A DNA stretch of 64,000 nucleotides from Pomacea canaliculata (GCF_003073045.1 NC_037601.1:5177872-5241871); one strand, 5' to 3'; shown: positions 23,871 to 35,182, counted from the stretch's first letter. Notes: generated by a model from the sequence alone, not told the origin. Translations and numbers: made by a program.

Positions 23871-25412
23871 TATTATAGGACTATCTGTATCATAGCATCT
23901 GTGTACAAGCGTGACGTAGTTTAGACCTTTTACTATGTATGGTGATGTTTGTAGGAATCGATCTCGAAACGGAAGAGATGTATTCAAGCAGATTTTAGAA
24001 ATATGTTTTTGCACTGAGATATACCCAATCATTATCACAAAACGTGCACTCCACTAGTCCTTAAAAGCAATCGAAGTTGTTGAATGTAGGGTTCAATGTT
24101 GTCTGTTGAGTATACAAAACGTAGAGCGATGCAATGATTGTGCATTGATTTGTCTGAAAGTGTGCACTACCTGTAAATGAAGTATCAGCAACGCGAGGTC
24201 CTCACCGATGATGGCTGCACTTATCGTACATTGCTCCAAAAAAAAATTTTAAAAGGGTTTTCTATAGTCACGTGTGTATCACAGCTCACTAACACTGCTC
24301 CAGTCATAATCAAAAGACCGGAAGTTAAATTCTCCACGTGATTTATCACAGCAATACACTACATGAACAAAAAAGTAAATTATTTTCCATTCTTTTAAAG
24401 ACATATTGCCTGAATCCACTTCAATTCTGAAATGTACTGCCGTGTTCACGTCCTGCATCGGAGATCGAAGCCTCGCATGTGATAAAGAAAGTGGAAGTGT
24501 TTCTCGAAAACAAATGCCAGCAGCTTAGTAACACACTGTCATGCGCGAGCTTTGGAACACAAACTTGTTCAGAGGCGACTGAACACACTGAACGCAGGAC
24601 CACACTCAGTGCCGGGAATGAAAACAGTCTTCAGATGCTGATGCCTCGGGCGGGGAAGGTTTCCTGACTAGAATTTCTGTAAAGTATACTACACAGCTTA
24701 TTCAGCTGGATGGTTGCTTGGATATATTGGGTCCTCATTGGTTCTTTTCTTTATCATCTCTCATCACATCTATGGTCTGCTTATGTCCTTCCCTGTCAAT
24801 AGTGTGAACATGTCTGCTGGAAAGCTCGGATCTCATCGAAGTAACTCGCTGTCGGACGATTTTTCATTGATGCCTCTATCTGTTGTGAAACCAGTCGTTT
24901 TTCAACGGTTTATTTCAGTGGGATTCGAACTCAGTACTTCGAGTGCAGACGGAAGAAAGCGAAAAGTGTGGAATAGGCATGTCTGTGGAAATCGGGTATT
25001 TTCTTACAGATGGATTTCCGCAAACAAGCAGAACTATCTCACTGGCATTGACAAATGGTTTCTTTCCTGCAGGAAGATTGTGTGTCTCTCGATTTTTGGT
25101 GCATGGCTATGATCGTTTGTCTGGCCTTCATTTACGAGGATTACTCTACGCACATAAATACAGTCGCCACCTTTTGATGGTATTAACGGGTGTGACACCA
25201 ATGGGTACGAACAAACCTTCGGGGGGTTTGCATAGATGGTTGACCAACTTCTTGACTGCTTGCAGAATCTTGTTACTCACGGCCGGTTGCCATCATGGAC
25301 GATAGTTCTTTGACCCCGATCGTCTGCTGATATGTCGAAAAAACAAGGAATTGGACCTCACTTATGCCCTTTGCTCGCTCATCAGAAAATAAAGTTTCAC
25401 CCTCTGAAGGAA
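23871..25412. other. Upstream region of the receptor-like gene
   Basis: No exon recognised before the signal-peptide exon. A minus-strand GAGTTCGAATCCC (about 24911-24923) resembles a tRNA B box and may be a SINE scrap. The promoter and 5' untranslated region of the downstream gene should lie here, but no TATA or initiator is convincing. Confidence 0.4.
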
Positions 25413-27714
25413 ATGTTGGTTCTGCTGAGTCATCTAACTCTTATTTCAGGTAAGTGTATTTGTCCTCCTTCCTATATCTTCCAAACATTACCATTATCAT
25501 CATTATTATTGCCATCATAGTCGTTGTCATCAAAATTACCCTCATCCTCCTCGTTGTTATCATTGTCGTCACCAAAACTCCTTCATAACTTCCGCCGCAA
25601 TTATTCGTGAAAAAATTAAGGAAATATCGCCATAATTATTTCACGTGGTTGGATTGCTCAGCGGAATGTTTTTGTTTAGTAAGCTCAGCGGGATTCCAGA
25701 ACTCGGTATGCCTGGAACCTTTGCCGGTACCCCACGCCTTCCGAAAGTGGATTCCAGACGCAGACCCCAGGTACGGCAACGTGCGCTACGACTGTATGGA
25801 TGGTTACCAGGCATCCACCAGATCCACCACGCGAACGTGTGAGATGCTGAGCCAAACCGTCTATGGATATTCGGATGTACACCCTGTGTGTGAATGTAAG
25901 TTGGTTGGGAATATTATGGGCTTACAGAAGTACAGCTGCAGACTTGTGCGAGTACTTATAGGGATCGAACACAGCAGGTGTGGAGCCATATACCTCATAC
26001 AGTAGGTGTGGGGCCATATACCTTAAACAGCAAGTGTGGGGCCATATACCTTAAACAGCAGGTGTGGGGCCACATACCTCATACAGTAGGTGTGGGGCCA
26101 TATATATCATACACAGGTGTGGGGCCATATACCTCATACACAGGTGTGGGGCCACATACCTCATACAGCAGGTGTGGGGCCATATACCTCATACACAGGT
26201 GTGGGGCCATATACCTCATACAGCAGGTGTGGGGCCATATATATCATACACAGGTGTGGGGCCATATACCTCATACACAGGTGTGGGGCCATATACCTCA
26301 TACAGCAGGTGTGGGGCCATATATATCATACACAGGTGTGGGGCCATATACCTCATACACAGGTGTGGGGCCACATACCTCATACAGCAGGTGTGGGGAG
26401 ATATACATGAGAAAGTTTTACGGACTTGTGGATACATGGAGCGCTGTACTTCGTCGGCTCGTCTTCCGTTTCGTCTGCTTGTTCAAATCTGGTGGAATTT
26501 TGAAGGGGTGCTGGGGCTTAATCCGACCCAAATCCAAAGTTTAATTTCTAAATTTATGTACAGTTAGAGGTACACCTAGAAGTACCATGTGTGTACACCT
26601 CCAACTCACGAAATGCACACGCACGCGCAATCTCTCTCTATCTCTATCTCTCTCTCTGTCATGCATAAATCAGGTGTAGAAAATCGATATATCAATACAT
26701 ACATATGGAATCAGGTAAAAGATGAGCAGTTTAAAAACTCCTTTGAAGGTCGAAGTGCACAAGCTTTACAACCAATTTATCAGGATTCTGAAAAGACTTT
26801 AAAATATTTAATGACTGTGTGAAATAAGCTGCGGTGTGTGTGTGGACAAAGAAGACAAGACTGACGGCGACACAAGGACTACATGAGACTAGTTCGTAAA
26901 ACACTGCACCACACGTTGAATGTGACATAATGTACACTACCCTGGGTAGCAACGCCATCAACATCTCCCCTCCCGCCTCCCTACCCCGCCTCCCACCCAC
27001 ACACACCCTGTATAACCAAAGACTGTTCAAAAAGGATTAATGATGATTAACCTCGACTTTAAGGGCTAAGTTAATCTAGTCACAAATGATCGAATAGCAA
27101 TATTGATTTGGGTTTGTTTGTCAGAAGCACAGTATGAGAACGAACGAATGTTTGCATGCTTTTAATGAGAGATGTTCAGATTGTAACTAACAAAATAATA
27201 ATGAACACTTGAACAACAGCGAGCGTTTTATGGAATATTGAGTTTGTATGGAATATTCGGCAATTCTAATCATTTGTCATCATCTACCTGCAATTAGACA
27301 GGCAATTAAAAGTTGTGATGACAAAGTTTTGATTGGGCATCACGTGTGCAAATACAGGAAAGGATGGAATATGTTATCTGTCCATTATGTGTAAATGTTG
27401 GAGAAAATGAAATCCTCTTTGTACTTCTCTGCCCGTTCCTGGGTAGCCTGAGAATAAAATTTACTGATTGCAAATATTTTAGAAAAACAAATCTCTTTCG
27501 CTTTGTGTTGCTCTTGCTTATAAATAATGAAGAAAATTTCGTATTTTTCTTTATTGTGGATTTAAGAACAGATAAAAATCAGTATCCTAAATAGTAAGAC
27601 TTGTATTGAGTAGGCTGTACAGATTGAAAGACCCCGACATTTTGCTTTGTCACGATCTTAAAATGTCCCGTTGTTACCTTACACACCCTTCCCAAGGTGA
27701 CTAAAGACCTACTA

Positions 27715-27766
<52 letters not shown>

Positions 27767-27872
27767 AAAAAGACAAGAAAGACAAGAAAGAAAGACAGAA
27801 AAGAAAGACAGAAAGAAAGAAAGAAAAGAAAGAAAGAAAAGAAAGACAGACAGAAAGACAAGACAGAAAGAC

Positions 27873-27904
<32 letters not shown>

Positions 27905-27913
27905 AGAAAGAAA

Positions 27914-27983
<70 letters not shown>

Positions 27984-30900
27984 TTCCAGATCAAAGGATA
28001 AAATAAAAAGAAATACACATACATCAGTTACCAACGACCAAAAATTATAACTTCAACAAAACTAGAATATACGCCTTCCATGAAGAGCGCCACACTCTCT
28101 TAACTACTCGAAAGCGAACGGAAGACGAAAAGATGAATTTCAGCGCATGCGCGTGCAGATGTAATGTGCTCCGCGTGTTTCACGGTGTTACGCATTACTA
28201 ATCATAAACATCATGGGTGCGATGTTCTCGGACTGTTTCCCATTTTCGGGAAATGTGTGTGTGTCTCAGTCCGAGAACACGACAGGGCCAGTTAGAAATA
28301 TCACACGATGATCAGAGATGTAGTCTCGAGCCATTCCTTGCAGTGAACTGTATGGAGGCCAGAAATATTTCCGCCGCCAGCAAGGTCTGGAACACCACCC
28401 TCGAGGGCGGCCGCACGTCGTACGCGTGTCTGGAGGACTACGGAACTGATGCAGGAACTGTAGACTGCCTCCCGACTCTCTCTGGCTGGAGCCACATCTT
28501 GCTGTACTGTAAAGGTGAGACCACCTCACTTCTTTTGAAAAGATCAGTGTCAAATAACGGAATGATATCTGTTTATTTGCATGTGTTTCATTTTTCTTAT
28601 AATTAGCATTCTTTGTTTTTATTTGTTTGTGAAACGACATTAGTTCTTTGCTTTACACTGTTGAGCTTTAGTGTGCTTTGTTTGGTTGATTTGCTGTTAT
28701 TTTAATTATTATTTGATATTGGTTTATGTTTAGAGAACTTAAAAACTTTTTGTTTTGATTTTGGTTTATGTTTTTGTTTTTTGTTGTTGTTTTGTTTTGG
28801 TTTCGGTTTTTTGGTTTCTTTTGTTTTGTTTTGTTGTTTTTTTTTTGTTTTTTTTTTTTTGTTTTGTTTTTTTGTATTTTGTGTCTTGCTTTGGGGTCGT
28901 TTCAGTATTTGGTTAGTTCACCTCATGAACACCCACCGCAGTCTGAGTTCCGGGTATGTTTCTGGTTGAACAGCATCGCTGGACCTACGGACCGCATCTG
29001 CGGTGCAAGACGTTGGTGCGAAGGACACCGCCCCCGCCTCTTTGGCCATCGACGGTGACCCCGCGACCTGCAGCGCCACCAGAACCGCCTTCCGCCCGCA
29101 GCTTAACATTACACTGGCCGGCTATCAGGTGGACGTCATGGCCGTCAGGCTGACACTCAGGCTGGACGCCACAGGTCTGCCAATGTCATCAGCATTTTTA
29201 TGATGTCGATGTGGAGAAGAGAGTCTGAATAGTCAAAGAGTCGATGTGGGGAAAAGACCATGCATACCCCGGGTGTCGATGACATAAAAAGACTTTGTAG
29301 TATGGCAACCAGCCTATGTCAAAGGCGATCCGGGTGATTTTATTATTATATTATCATCATCGTCGTTGTCGTCGTCATCATCATCATAAAGGTCATAGTG
29401 AAGGCACGCCTATGTCATAGCGTACGAAACTACAACCGATATTTGTGCTGGTATCTGTGAAAATGAATTAAATTTAATTATGCCGGAAATAACTCTCACA
29501 AATAAAAGATAAATGTGGGCAATAAAACGTTGTGACAGCCATTTTATTCAGTCTCATGGAAAAAAAAAACCACCTTCTCATACTTGCAGATCAGCAGATC
29601 TTAGTTCGAGCGGAGGTCAGTGGCGGAAAGTTAAGCAAGTGCGATGCGGTCAACGTCAGTCGAGCGGATGTCGTGAACGGTACGACGCAGGTAAGGTTGC
29701 AGTGCTCGCAGTTTCCCAACAAGCCATTCGGAAACCTCCTGGTCCTCACTGCCACCTTTGGGGACGCTCAAGGCCGCCTGCAGGTCTGTGACGTCGATGT
29801 CAAAGGTCGTCATCATTTAGGTAAACAAAAATCCTAAAGGAGTTTGTTTGATACTAAGATTTGGGGATTTTATAGTATTAAAGTATAGAAAGGAAAACAA
29901 ATTTGTTAACAGTTACAATTCGCTCCATGCTGGGTTGATTAACCAACAGAACGTCATCAGCCAGGTCGTGAGCGATCTCTCGTGACTTGCTGGATCACGT
30001 GACTTTAGTCAGCAGTCCATTAGGCTCGTGCAAAGACAGAACGAAATAGTCTTTGTGGTTCAGAAAACAGTAGATAGTAGTCAGGTCTGTTATTGCTGTC
30101 TGTTATACCGCTTGTGTTAAATGTAATTATCATATGTGTGTGTCTGTGAGTAGTTGAGATTGCATGCATACTCACGCTTCAGTGGTGCATCTATTTTTAG
30201 GCACCTGTGACTTCCCATCACGCATTTATCCCCTCCGATTGGTCAGCAACAGTCTGACGTCATTCATGATCGACAACTTTGTCTCCTACGCGTGTCAAGA
30301 TGGCTTCACGCCCATCAGCGGCTCCGGAAACATAAGCTGTGGCGTGGACTCACAATGGACTTCGCCCACGCTTCGATGCACAGGTGGTGGACCAATCTGT
30401 ACACAGGACTGGCAGCTGAAGGATTGTTTGTCACGATGGATGACAGGATTGACAGAGTGATTGATGAACCGCAGGAGAAGGAGCGACAGAATATATTTGC
30501 CAAAGTCATTGCTTTTAAAATATTTTTTTTAAATAACCTCTATCGCCGAAAGTTTTTTACAGTGACGATGTCGTGAATGAATTCATTGCCTATTGACTTT
30601 TTTTTTAAGCGTTCGATTAACTGATTGATTTTGAATATCTGCAGACGAAATTGACAGAGCAAGCACGGCAATACTCAACATAACGAATACAAGCACTGGG
30701 TGGCGTGCGTTTCTTACCTTCGAGCCACAACTCGAAGTCTTCGGTGTGTACGTCACAAAGAAAGGTGGGGAGTTGTTTTTTTGTTTGTTTGGTTGTTGTT
30801 GGTTTTTTTTTTTTTTTTTTTGGTTTGTTTTGTTTTTTTTTTTTGTTTGTTTGGGGGTTGTTTTTTTTTTTTTTTTGTTGATTTTGTTTTTTGTCTTGTT

Positions 30901-32383
30901 TACTTCCTTTAAAATTTTCCGTTTGCTCACGTTGTCATACCATATCATATTTTGTTCCTTCACCTCCACCAGGTAACACGACAGTCACCGTGAAGTCACG
31001 TGAGGGCGCCACCAGGACCTGCACCGTGACCCAGGATAGTGACTACAGTAGCTACACTCAGTGCACCCAACGTCCACTTGCAATGACGGTGGAAGTGCTA
31101 GTAAAAGCTAACAGGTTTCAAAAATCAGACATCAAGGTCTTCGGCCGGCCTTTTCAAGGAGGCATGTCTCATTCAATCTAGGAAGAATGTTTTGTACGGG
31201 GCAATGCATCTAAAAATGGGATAGCTTGTCATAAACAAGTATTCACCTATCAAGGAATATCCTGACTCTGGCTTTCTTTTCTAAAATTTCTTATAAAGCA
31301 AATGCTGGCTTTTTACCAGGTTATAACTCCCTACTTCAACTGGCTTCTTAATTATAAAAATATAAATTAAAACCTTTGTCCTCATTTTTATTGGATTTGA
31401 TTTTCGTGTTCGTTCATCAACGGTATATGGTAAATCAAGATATATATATATTCTACCTATTGATCCCAAAGTCAAATTATTTTCAGCAAAATAGTTTTAT
31501 TGTAGAGTGTAATATTTTTGTGGCAATTGCAATCCTCTTTGTCCACCCTCCTTTCTGCTGCTTTGTGTTTCAGTACAGCCTCAATTATTTCTTCTGTTCA
31601 CAATTGGGGATTGTTTCAGCCTTGGAGTGCCTACAAACACCAACTGGTACAGAGTACAAAGGACAGTTAAACGTGACTAAATCCGGGCTCAGCTGTCTCC
31701 CGTGGGCAGCAGTCGATGACTCGCCATACACAGAAAACATGTTCCCTGACGACATTTTCAGCAGACGAGACAACTTTTGCCGCAACCCTAGAGGCGACCG
31801 AGCTGCACCATGGTGCTATGTCAACCAGAAAAACCTCAGTTTGGAAGAGTGTGACCTACTTAGCTGCGGTAAGTCTGTGTGATGTGCTCATTACTTCCAT
31901 CAGATGAAGCTGTGTGCTGATGTCTAGGTTCACCCCGAGAATCCAGCAGTCAAATAACTGGTATAACACTTCATCGTTGTTCTCTTCTTGCACTAGTAGT
32001 GGAAATCACGAGATACCTCTTAATCTTCTGTTCTTTCTTGGGCTTATATTCACGGATAGCAATATAACTATGGGTAACTACAACTAGCAGGTTGTTAACC
32101 TGACAGGCAAACGAACTTCATGAGCTACCCAGGAGATAAAGTTAAGTTACTGAACGGCATAGCAGGAGTTCTCGATACAGCTATTCCACGTGAGTTTTGG
32201 GGTCAGAGGGTGAGGCGTGAAACATTTAAAACGAGAAACATTTTTAAACAATCGAAAGCAGGCAAGAAAAGTCAAATTTATTCATTCTGATCAAATGGTG
32301 ATCCTCGAGCAAGTATTAGACGACAGCTATTTATTTCTGTGAGCTTTGCCTTAGGGTAAGGGGAAGTCGCCGTACAAGCAACC

Positions 32384-32452
<69 letters not shown>

Positions 32453-35182
32453 AAAACAAATGAACGGTGGACAAAATCGAAGGGTACAAAGTCGATTGTA
32501 AAGGTCGGTTTCATTTTCTATAGCATCTGCTACTGTTAGATTATGAAGTAAGTGAAAACGCGCATCAGTGAGCTCAGTATTTACCGTTTTCAGTACTGTC
32601 CCATTATATCTGTTCACTTTACTTGTTAGAATAATTCAGTGTTCGCTTTGGTTTCGGTTGAGCTGTATCAATCACGACCTCCGCCATATTTACCCTTGGT
32701 GGGGGAGAGTTTTTGCAGGTCCGATCACGGACGTGTGAAGCAAGTCCGTGCGTTTGATAAAATACAGACTGGTACAATGATCTGAGTATACTTACTCCGA
32801 GTTCATGAAGACAAAGTTTGAGCTACTATTTCCAGTTAGCCGGGTAGTTAGTTTGGATAGGATAACAGGCGGGGTAAATTAATGTGCTTCATGAATACGA
32901 GTCCTCTAAAAATAACATATGCGTGGCTATCGTTCCCTTTTTTCTTTTCTTTTTTTACCTGTTGTAAATGGTCACAAGAGGGGCATTCACTCAGATTTAG
33001 GAAAATAATATCATCCACTGAGTTTTACCCGATCATTAGGAGAAAAAAACCGCTAGCCTTTTTTTAACATTTCTGTTGCCAGATGAATTCTGCAAGGTGA
33101 GAGAAGACGGAACAGACTATAGCGGCAACCTGACTTTGATGTCCAGCGGCAAGACCTGCATGAACTGGTCGGACCCACAGTTACCCTTCCGCAGAGGGAA
33201 CTACTTTCCCGATCTCGTCTTCAATCATCGATATTGTCGCAACCCGGCGGCGTCTCAGTCTGCTCCGTGGTGCTACACCACAAGCAGAGCTGGCATCGTC
33301 AGCGAGATCGAGGCTGTTAATACAACCGTGACCCTCCCTTACGACCATTGTGACATAGCTAGTTGTCGTAAGTGTCGTCAGTTTTAACAGTAAAAGAAGT
33401 CATAATTTAAATGTTCGCGGCCATCCTAGCTCGATTCGAATTCATGAATGTATTATTATATGATTGTATCTCATTCATGCTATAATGACCATAAGTCACT
33501 GACATGTAAGAGAGTGTGTCCTTTTGGTAACAGAAGTGTGTTCAGAAATGGAACACCTTAGTTTAGAGTGGATGTTGCTACTTTACCTTCACTCCGCGCT
33601 TGTTACCTGTACCTGTATTAACAAATGTGTGTCTTAATGACCAATAAAACGCCAACTCCAAACTTTTCAGCTACCAATGTCAGTTTTATCTACCTTGCCC
33701 AAGACAACGTTGACAACTCTCCATATGCTTCTGTTACTAAAGAATGTAACGGTGGAGACTTGCGTCACTTCCGGTCAAGCCTGGCCAGTTTTGTACGTCA
33801 AATATGTTTAAACGCCAGCAACAGGATTGCAACAACTTTATGCCTTTTCAAAGACAAAACAAAACATACGTTTTGGGCTTTCGTTCTCATTTCATGTCAA
33901 GGTATGCACCATATCTTTAACAAAAATTCTGTTTTGTTGTTGTTGATGGAATTGTAGCAGTGATGATGTTAATGATATTGGTTATAGTGGTCTTGGTCAT
34001 GTAAAGATCGCAGATTACTGACAACAACAACAAAAAGTTCATGCTCTCCTGTACATCACTTCTCTACTTTTCGCAACAACAAACAAAAAAACAAAAAAAA
34101 AAACCCGCTCCGTAACTCGTCCCTTGAAAAAAATGATTTGCATGGTTGTCGTGAGGCGAAAGATCTGAAATAAAAAATAGACAAAATCAGTAAGTCATTA
34201 TGCTATTACAATTCCACGCCTCACATTTTTGTTTTCAGATTCTCCGACTGTAACAATGTCTTCGCTGGAGTCTGAGCCGGAAGCTACGTTATTCCCGTCA
34301 CAAGCTTTCAATTTCTCCCATCTCGAGCAAGGGACAACGTCATCCATGTCATCTAATGTGGATTTGCCTGCTTCACCTGTTATTCAAACCGGGATGACAT
34401 CAATTCTAACTGTTAACCTGATTTCGCCACCTCCGTCTGTTGTGTTTAGCACAGAGAATGTGGAAGCAGGACAAACGCGTTCTATGCTCCCTTTCTCTGT
34501 CTTGACGTTGAGCGACAGCTTCGATCCAAATTCTTTTCTCGCCAACATGGCAACGTCACTCGCTACTCCTCCTCTGTCTCCACCCTCCGAACGCTCCCTC
34601 GCCGTGGGAAGTGATGTGGCGGCTAACCTTTACAGCGTGAAAGTGTTGCAAAGTCCTGACGACTTTCAAACATACATAACTAATACCCTTGAACCCTTCG
34701 TAACGGACACAGTTATCACAACCCTACCTGTGCCAACCACTGCATCGACTAGCAACTCTCGGACAAGTATCATCACCATTGTGCCGAGCACGACGTCGGT
34801 AGGTGGAGCATCAGTTGACTCTCCCGCCACCGTCTTGCCCACTCGTGCGTGCGATGGCACACAACCTTGCCGCTGCAGCTTTTTACACATCGCTTCATCG
34901 GAAAGATTGAGCGACCTCGAGTCCTTCACAAGATCGGTTCAGGAAAGTCTCAGACTGAACACGACGACTCTGTCAAAGAGAAGAAGAAAGCTAACGAGTG
35001 CTCAGGACTCGAGACTTTCGTCCATTGCAGTTGGTTCGTTCGCAGCCGGAGTGCTAGTTTTTACATGTCTCCTGGTCAGCGCCGGTGACATCATAATCTT
35101 AGCTGAATATATTCTCAATAAACCCCATCCAAAACAGGATGAGCATGAACTGGTAACTTTGGGTTCCAAACGAACTAAATGA
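25413..35182 (+). CDS. Sushi/F-type-lectin-like/kringle type I membrane protein
   Basis: Twelve coding exons: 25413-25449, 25689-25895, 28344-28514, 28974-29174, 29590-29820, 30201-30383, 30645-30764, 30973-31161, 31620-31868, 33083-33367, 33671-33901 and 34239-35182. They join into one 3048-nt frame (1015 residues). Every junction is phase 1 with an AG acceptor, and all donors are GT except the eighth, which reads AG/GC. Order: signal peptide (1-12, h-region LVLLSHLTLI), sushi x2 (13-138), F-type-lectin-like (139-282), sushi (283-343), F-type-lectin-like (344-446), kringles (447-624), four-Cys module (625-701), Ser/Thr stalk (702-905), CxC-helix-basic motif, TM (about 964-984), 30-residue tail. 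Many NxS/T sites suggest glycosylation. Probably a cell-surface adhesion or recognition protein; the ligand is unknown. An in-frame ATG at 25332 would give a longer, poorer signal. Exon borders are inferred, not transcript-tested. Confidence 0.8.
25977..26405 (+). repeat. 27/28-bp minisatellite with 82-bp higher-order period
   Basis: About 15.5 units of AGGTGTGGGGCCATATACCT plus CATACAC or CATACAGC. Unit variants (TATATATCATACAC, CCTCATACAC, CCTCATACAGC) recur as triplets of about 82 bp. It lies in the intron after the first sushi exon. Open frames run through it in several phases because units lack stops, so they are not genes. Confidence 0.95.
26910..27015 (-). repeat. Dispersed repeat, copy B (minus)
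   Basis: Reverse-complement partner of 23133-23236. It lies in the intron between the first two sushi exons, so the pair brackets the first two exons of the gene. Confidence 0.7.
27346..27560 (+). mobile_element. LINE C-terminal fragment
   Basis: The frame reads CPLCVNVGENEILFVLLCPF and then RIKF, matching the CPLC-x-E-x-E-x-H-x-L-x-CP-x-(Y/F) tail found after the reverse transcriptase of several LINE families. It is short and decayed, inside an intron. Confidence 0.55.
27715..27983 (+). repeat. (GAAA)n microsatellite
   Basis: About 270 bp of GAAA with CAGA/CAAGA interruptions, intronic. Lys/Arg/Glu and Phe/Leu/Ser ORFs from it are artefacts. Confidence 0.95.
28767..28885 (+). repeat. T-rich low-complexity tract
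   Basis: TTTTG-rich sequence with T runs up to 11, just upstream of an acceptor. Intronic. Confidence 0.8.
28974..29820 (+). other. Module: first F-type-lectin (discoidin)-like domain
   Basis: Two exons (28974-29174 and 29590-29820). The start resembles the fucolectin/F5-8C pattern, with TASAVQDVG, PASLAIDGDPATCS and an Asn-Ile-Thr-Leu strand. The second exon ends LQCSQFPNKPFGNL and LQVCDVDVKG, the usual closing Cys-x-Val strand. I cannot find the His and Arg-x-Asp residues of the canonical fucose pocket, so sugar binding is doubtful. The donor after 29174 is GTCTGC, a weak but in-phase GT. The second exon uses GTAAAC at 29821. Confidence 0.65.
30201..30383 (+). other. Module: third sushi domain
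   Basis: A single phase 1-1 exon with cysteines in GTCDFP, YACQDGF, NISCGV and LRCT, plus the conserved Trp in SQWTSP. Classic sushi spacing. Confidence 0.85.
30645..31161 (+). other. Module: second F-type-lectin-like domain
   Basis: Exons 30645-30764 and 30973-31161 resemble the core of the first F-type-like module but start at a later strand, so this copy seems to lack the N-terminal third (no AIDG-like turn). Cysteines lie in RTCTVTQ and TQCTQ, and the exon ends KVFGRP. No in-phase GT donor exists at the exon end. A GC donor (G/GCATGT at 31161/31162) keeps phase 1. Confidence 0.55.
30775..30905 (+). repeat. T-rich low-complexity tract
   Basis: T runs of 10-18 with TTTG interruptions, intronic. 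May serve as an extended pyrimidine tract for the acceptor at 30972. Confidence 0.8.
31620..33367 (+). other. Modules: two kringle domains
   Basis: Exon 31620-31868 encodes a kringle with six cysteines (LECLQ, LSCLPW, DNFCRNPRGD, APWCYV, EECDL, LSC). Exon 33083-33367 encodes a second (EFCKV, KTCMNW, HRYCRNPAA, APWCYT, DHCDI, ASC) with a longer loop before the fifth cysteine. Kringles bind proteins or lysine-type ligands in other families; the ligand here is unknown. A 1.2-kb intron containing an (ATT)n array separates them. Confidence 0.9.
32384..32450 (+). repeat. (ATT)n microsatellite
   Basis: About 22 uninterrupted trinucleotide units, in the intron between the kringle exons. Confidence 0.95.
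33671..33901 (+). other. Module: four-cysteine domain of unknown type
   Basis: A phase 1-1 exon of 77 residues with cysteines in KECNGG, RQICLNAS, TTLCLF and LISCQ. I do not recognise it as sushi, kringle or CUB. It could be a decayed lectin-like or mollusc-specific module. Confidence 0.6.
34239..35182 (+). other. Modules: Ser/Thr stalk, juxtamembrane motif, TM, tail
   Basis: The last exon encodes about 200 residues rich in Ser, Thr and Pro (mucin-like stalk). Then comes a Cys cluster CDGTQPCRC and a predicted amphipathic stretch LSDLESFTRSVQESLRLNTT. A strongly basic RRRKLTSAQDSR follows, then a hydrophobic span beginning SIAVGSFAAG and a short hydrophilic tail ending KRTK. I recall similar Cys-x-Cys, helix, basic, TM endings from predicted molluscan membrane proteins. 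Confidence 0.75.

Larger units (their letters stand above)
25689..28514 (+). other. Modules: first and second sushi (CCP) domains
   Basis: Exon 25689-25895 carries a complete sushi domain: cysteines in SVCLEP, RYDCMDGY, RTCEML and HPVCE. Exon 28344-28514 carries the second: NCMEARN, YACLEDYG, TVDCLP, a Trp (SGW) and LYC. Each is one phase 1-1 exon, the usual sushi exon form. A 2.4-kb intron between them holds a minisatellite, a dispersed repeat, a LINE scrap and a GAAA array. Confidence 0.85.

Noticed and set aside
25977-26405. Possible CRISPR array
   Set aside because: Units are contiguous 27/28-bp repeats without unique spacers, in an animal intron.
25978-26567. Overlapping 106-188-residue ORFs
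   Set aside because: They are read from the 27/28-bp minisatellite, open in several frames because the unit lacks stops. It lies in an intron.
27579-28050. Lys/Arg/Glu-rich and Phe/Ser-rich ORFs
   Set aside because: Products of the (GAAA)n microsatellite on either strand.
28290-28343. Earlier start for the second sushi exon
   Set aside because: Acceptors at 28292 and 28312 are out of phase with the preceding phase-1 donor. The CCTTGCAG at 28343 restores phase and begins just before the first sushi cysteine.
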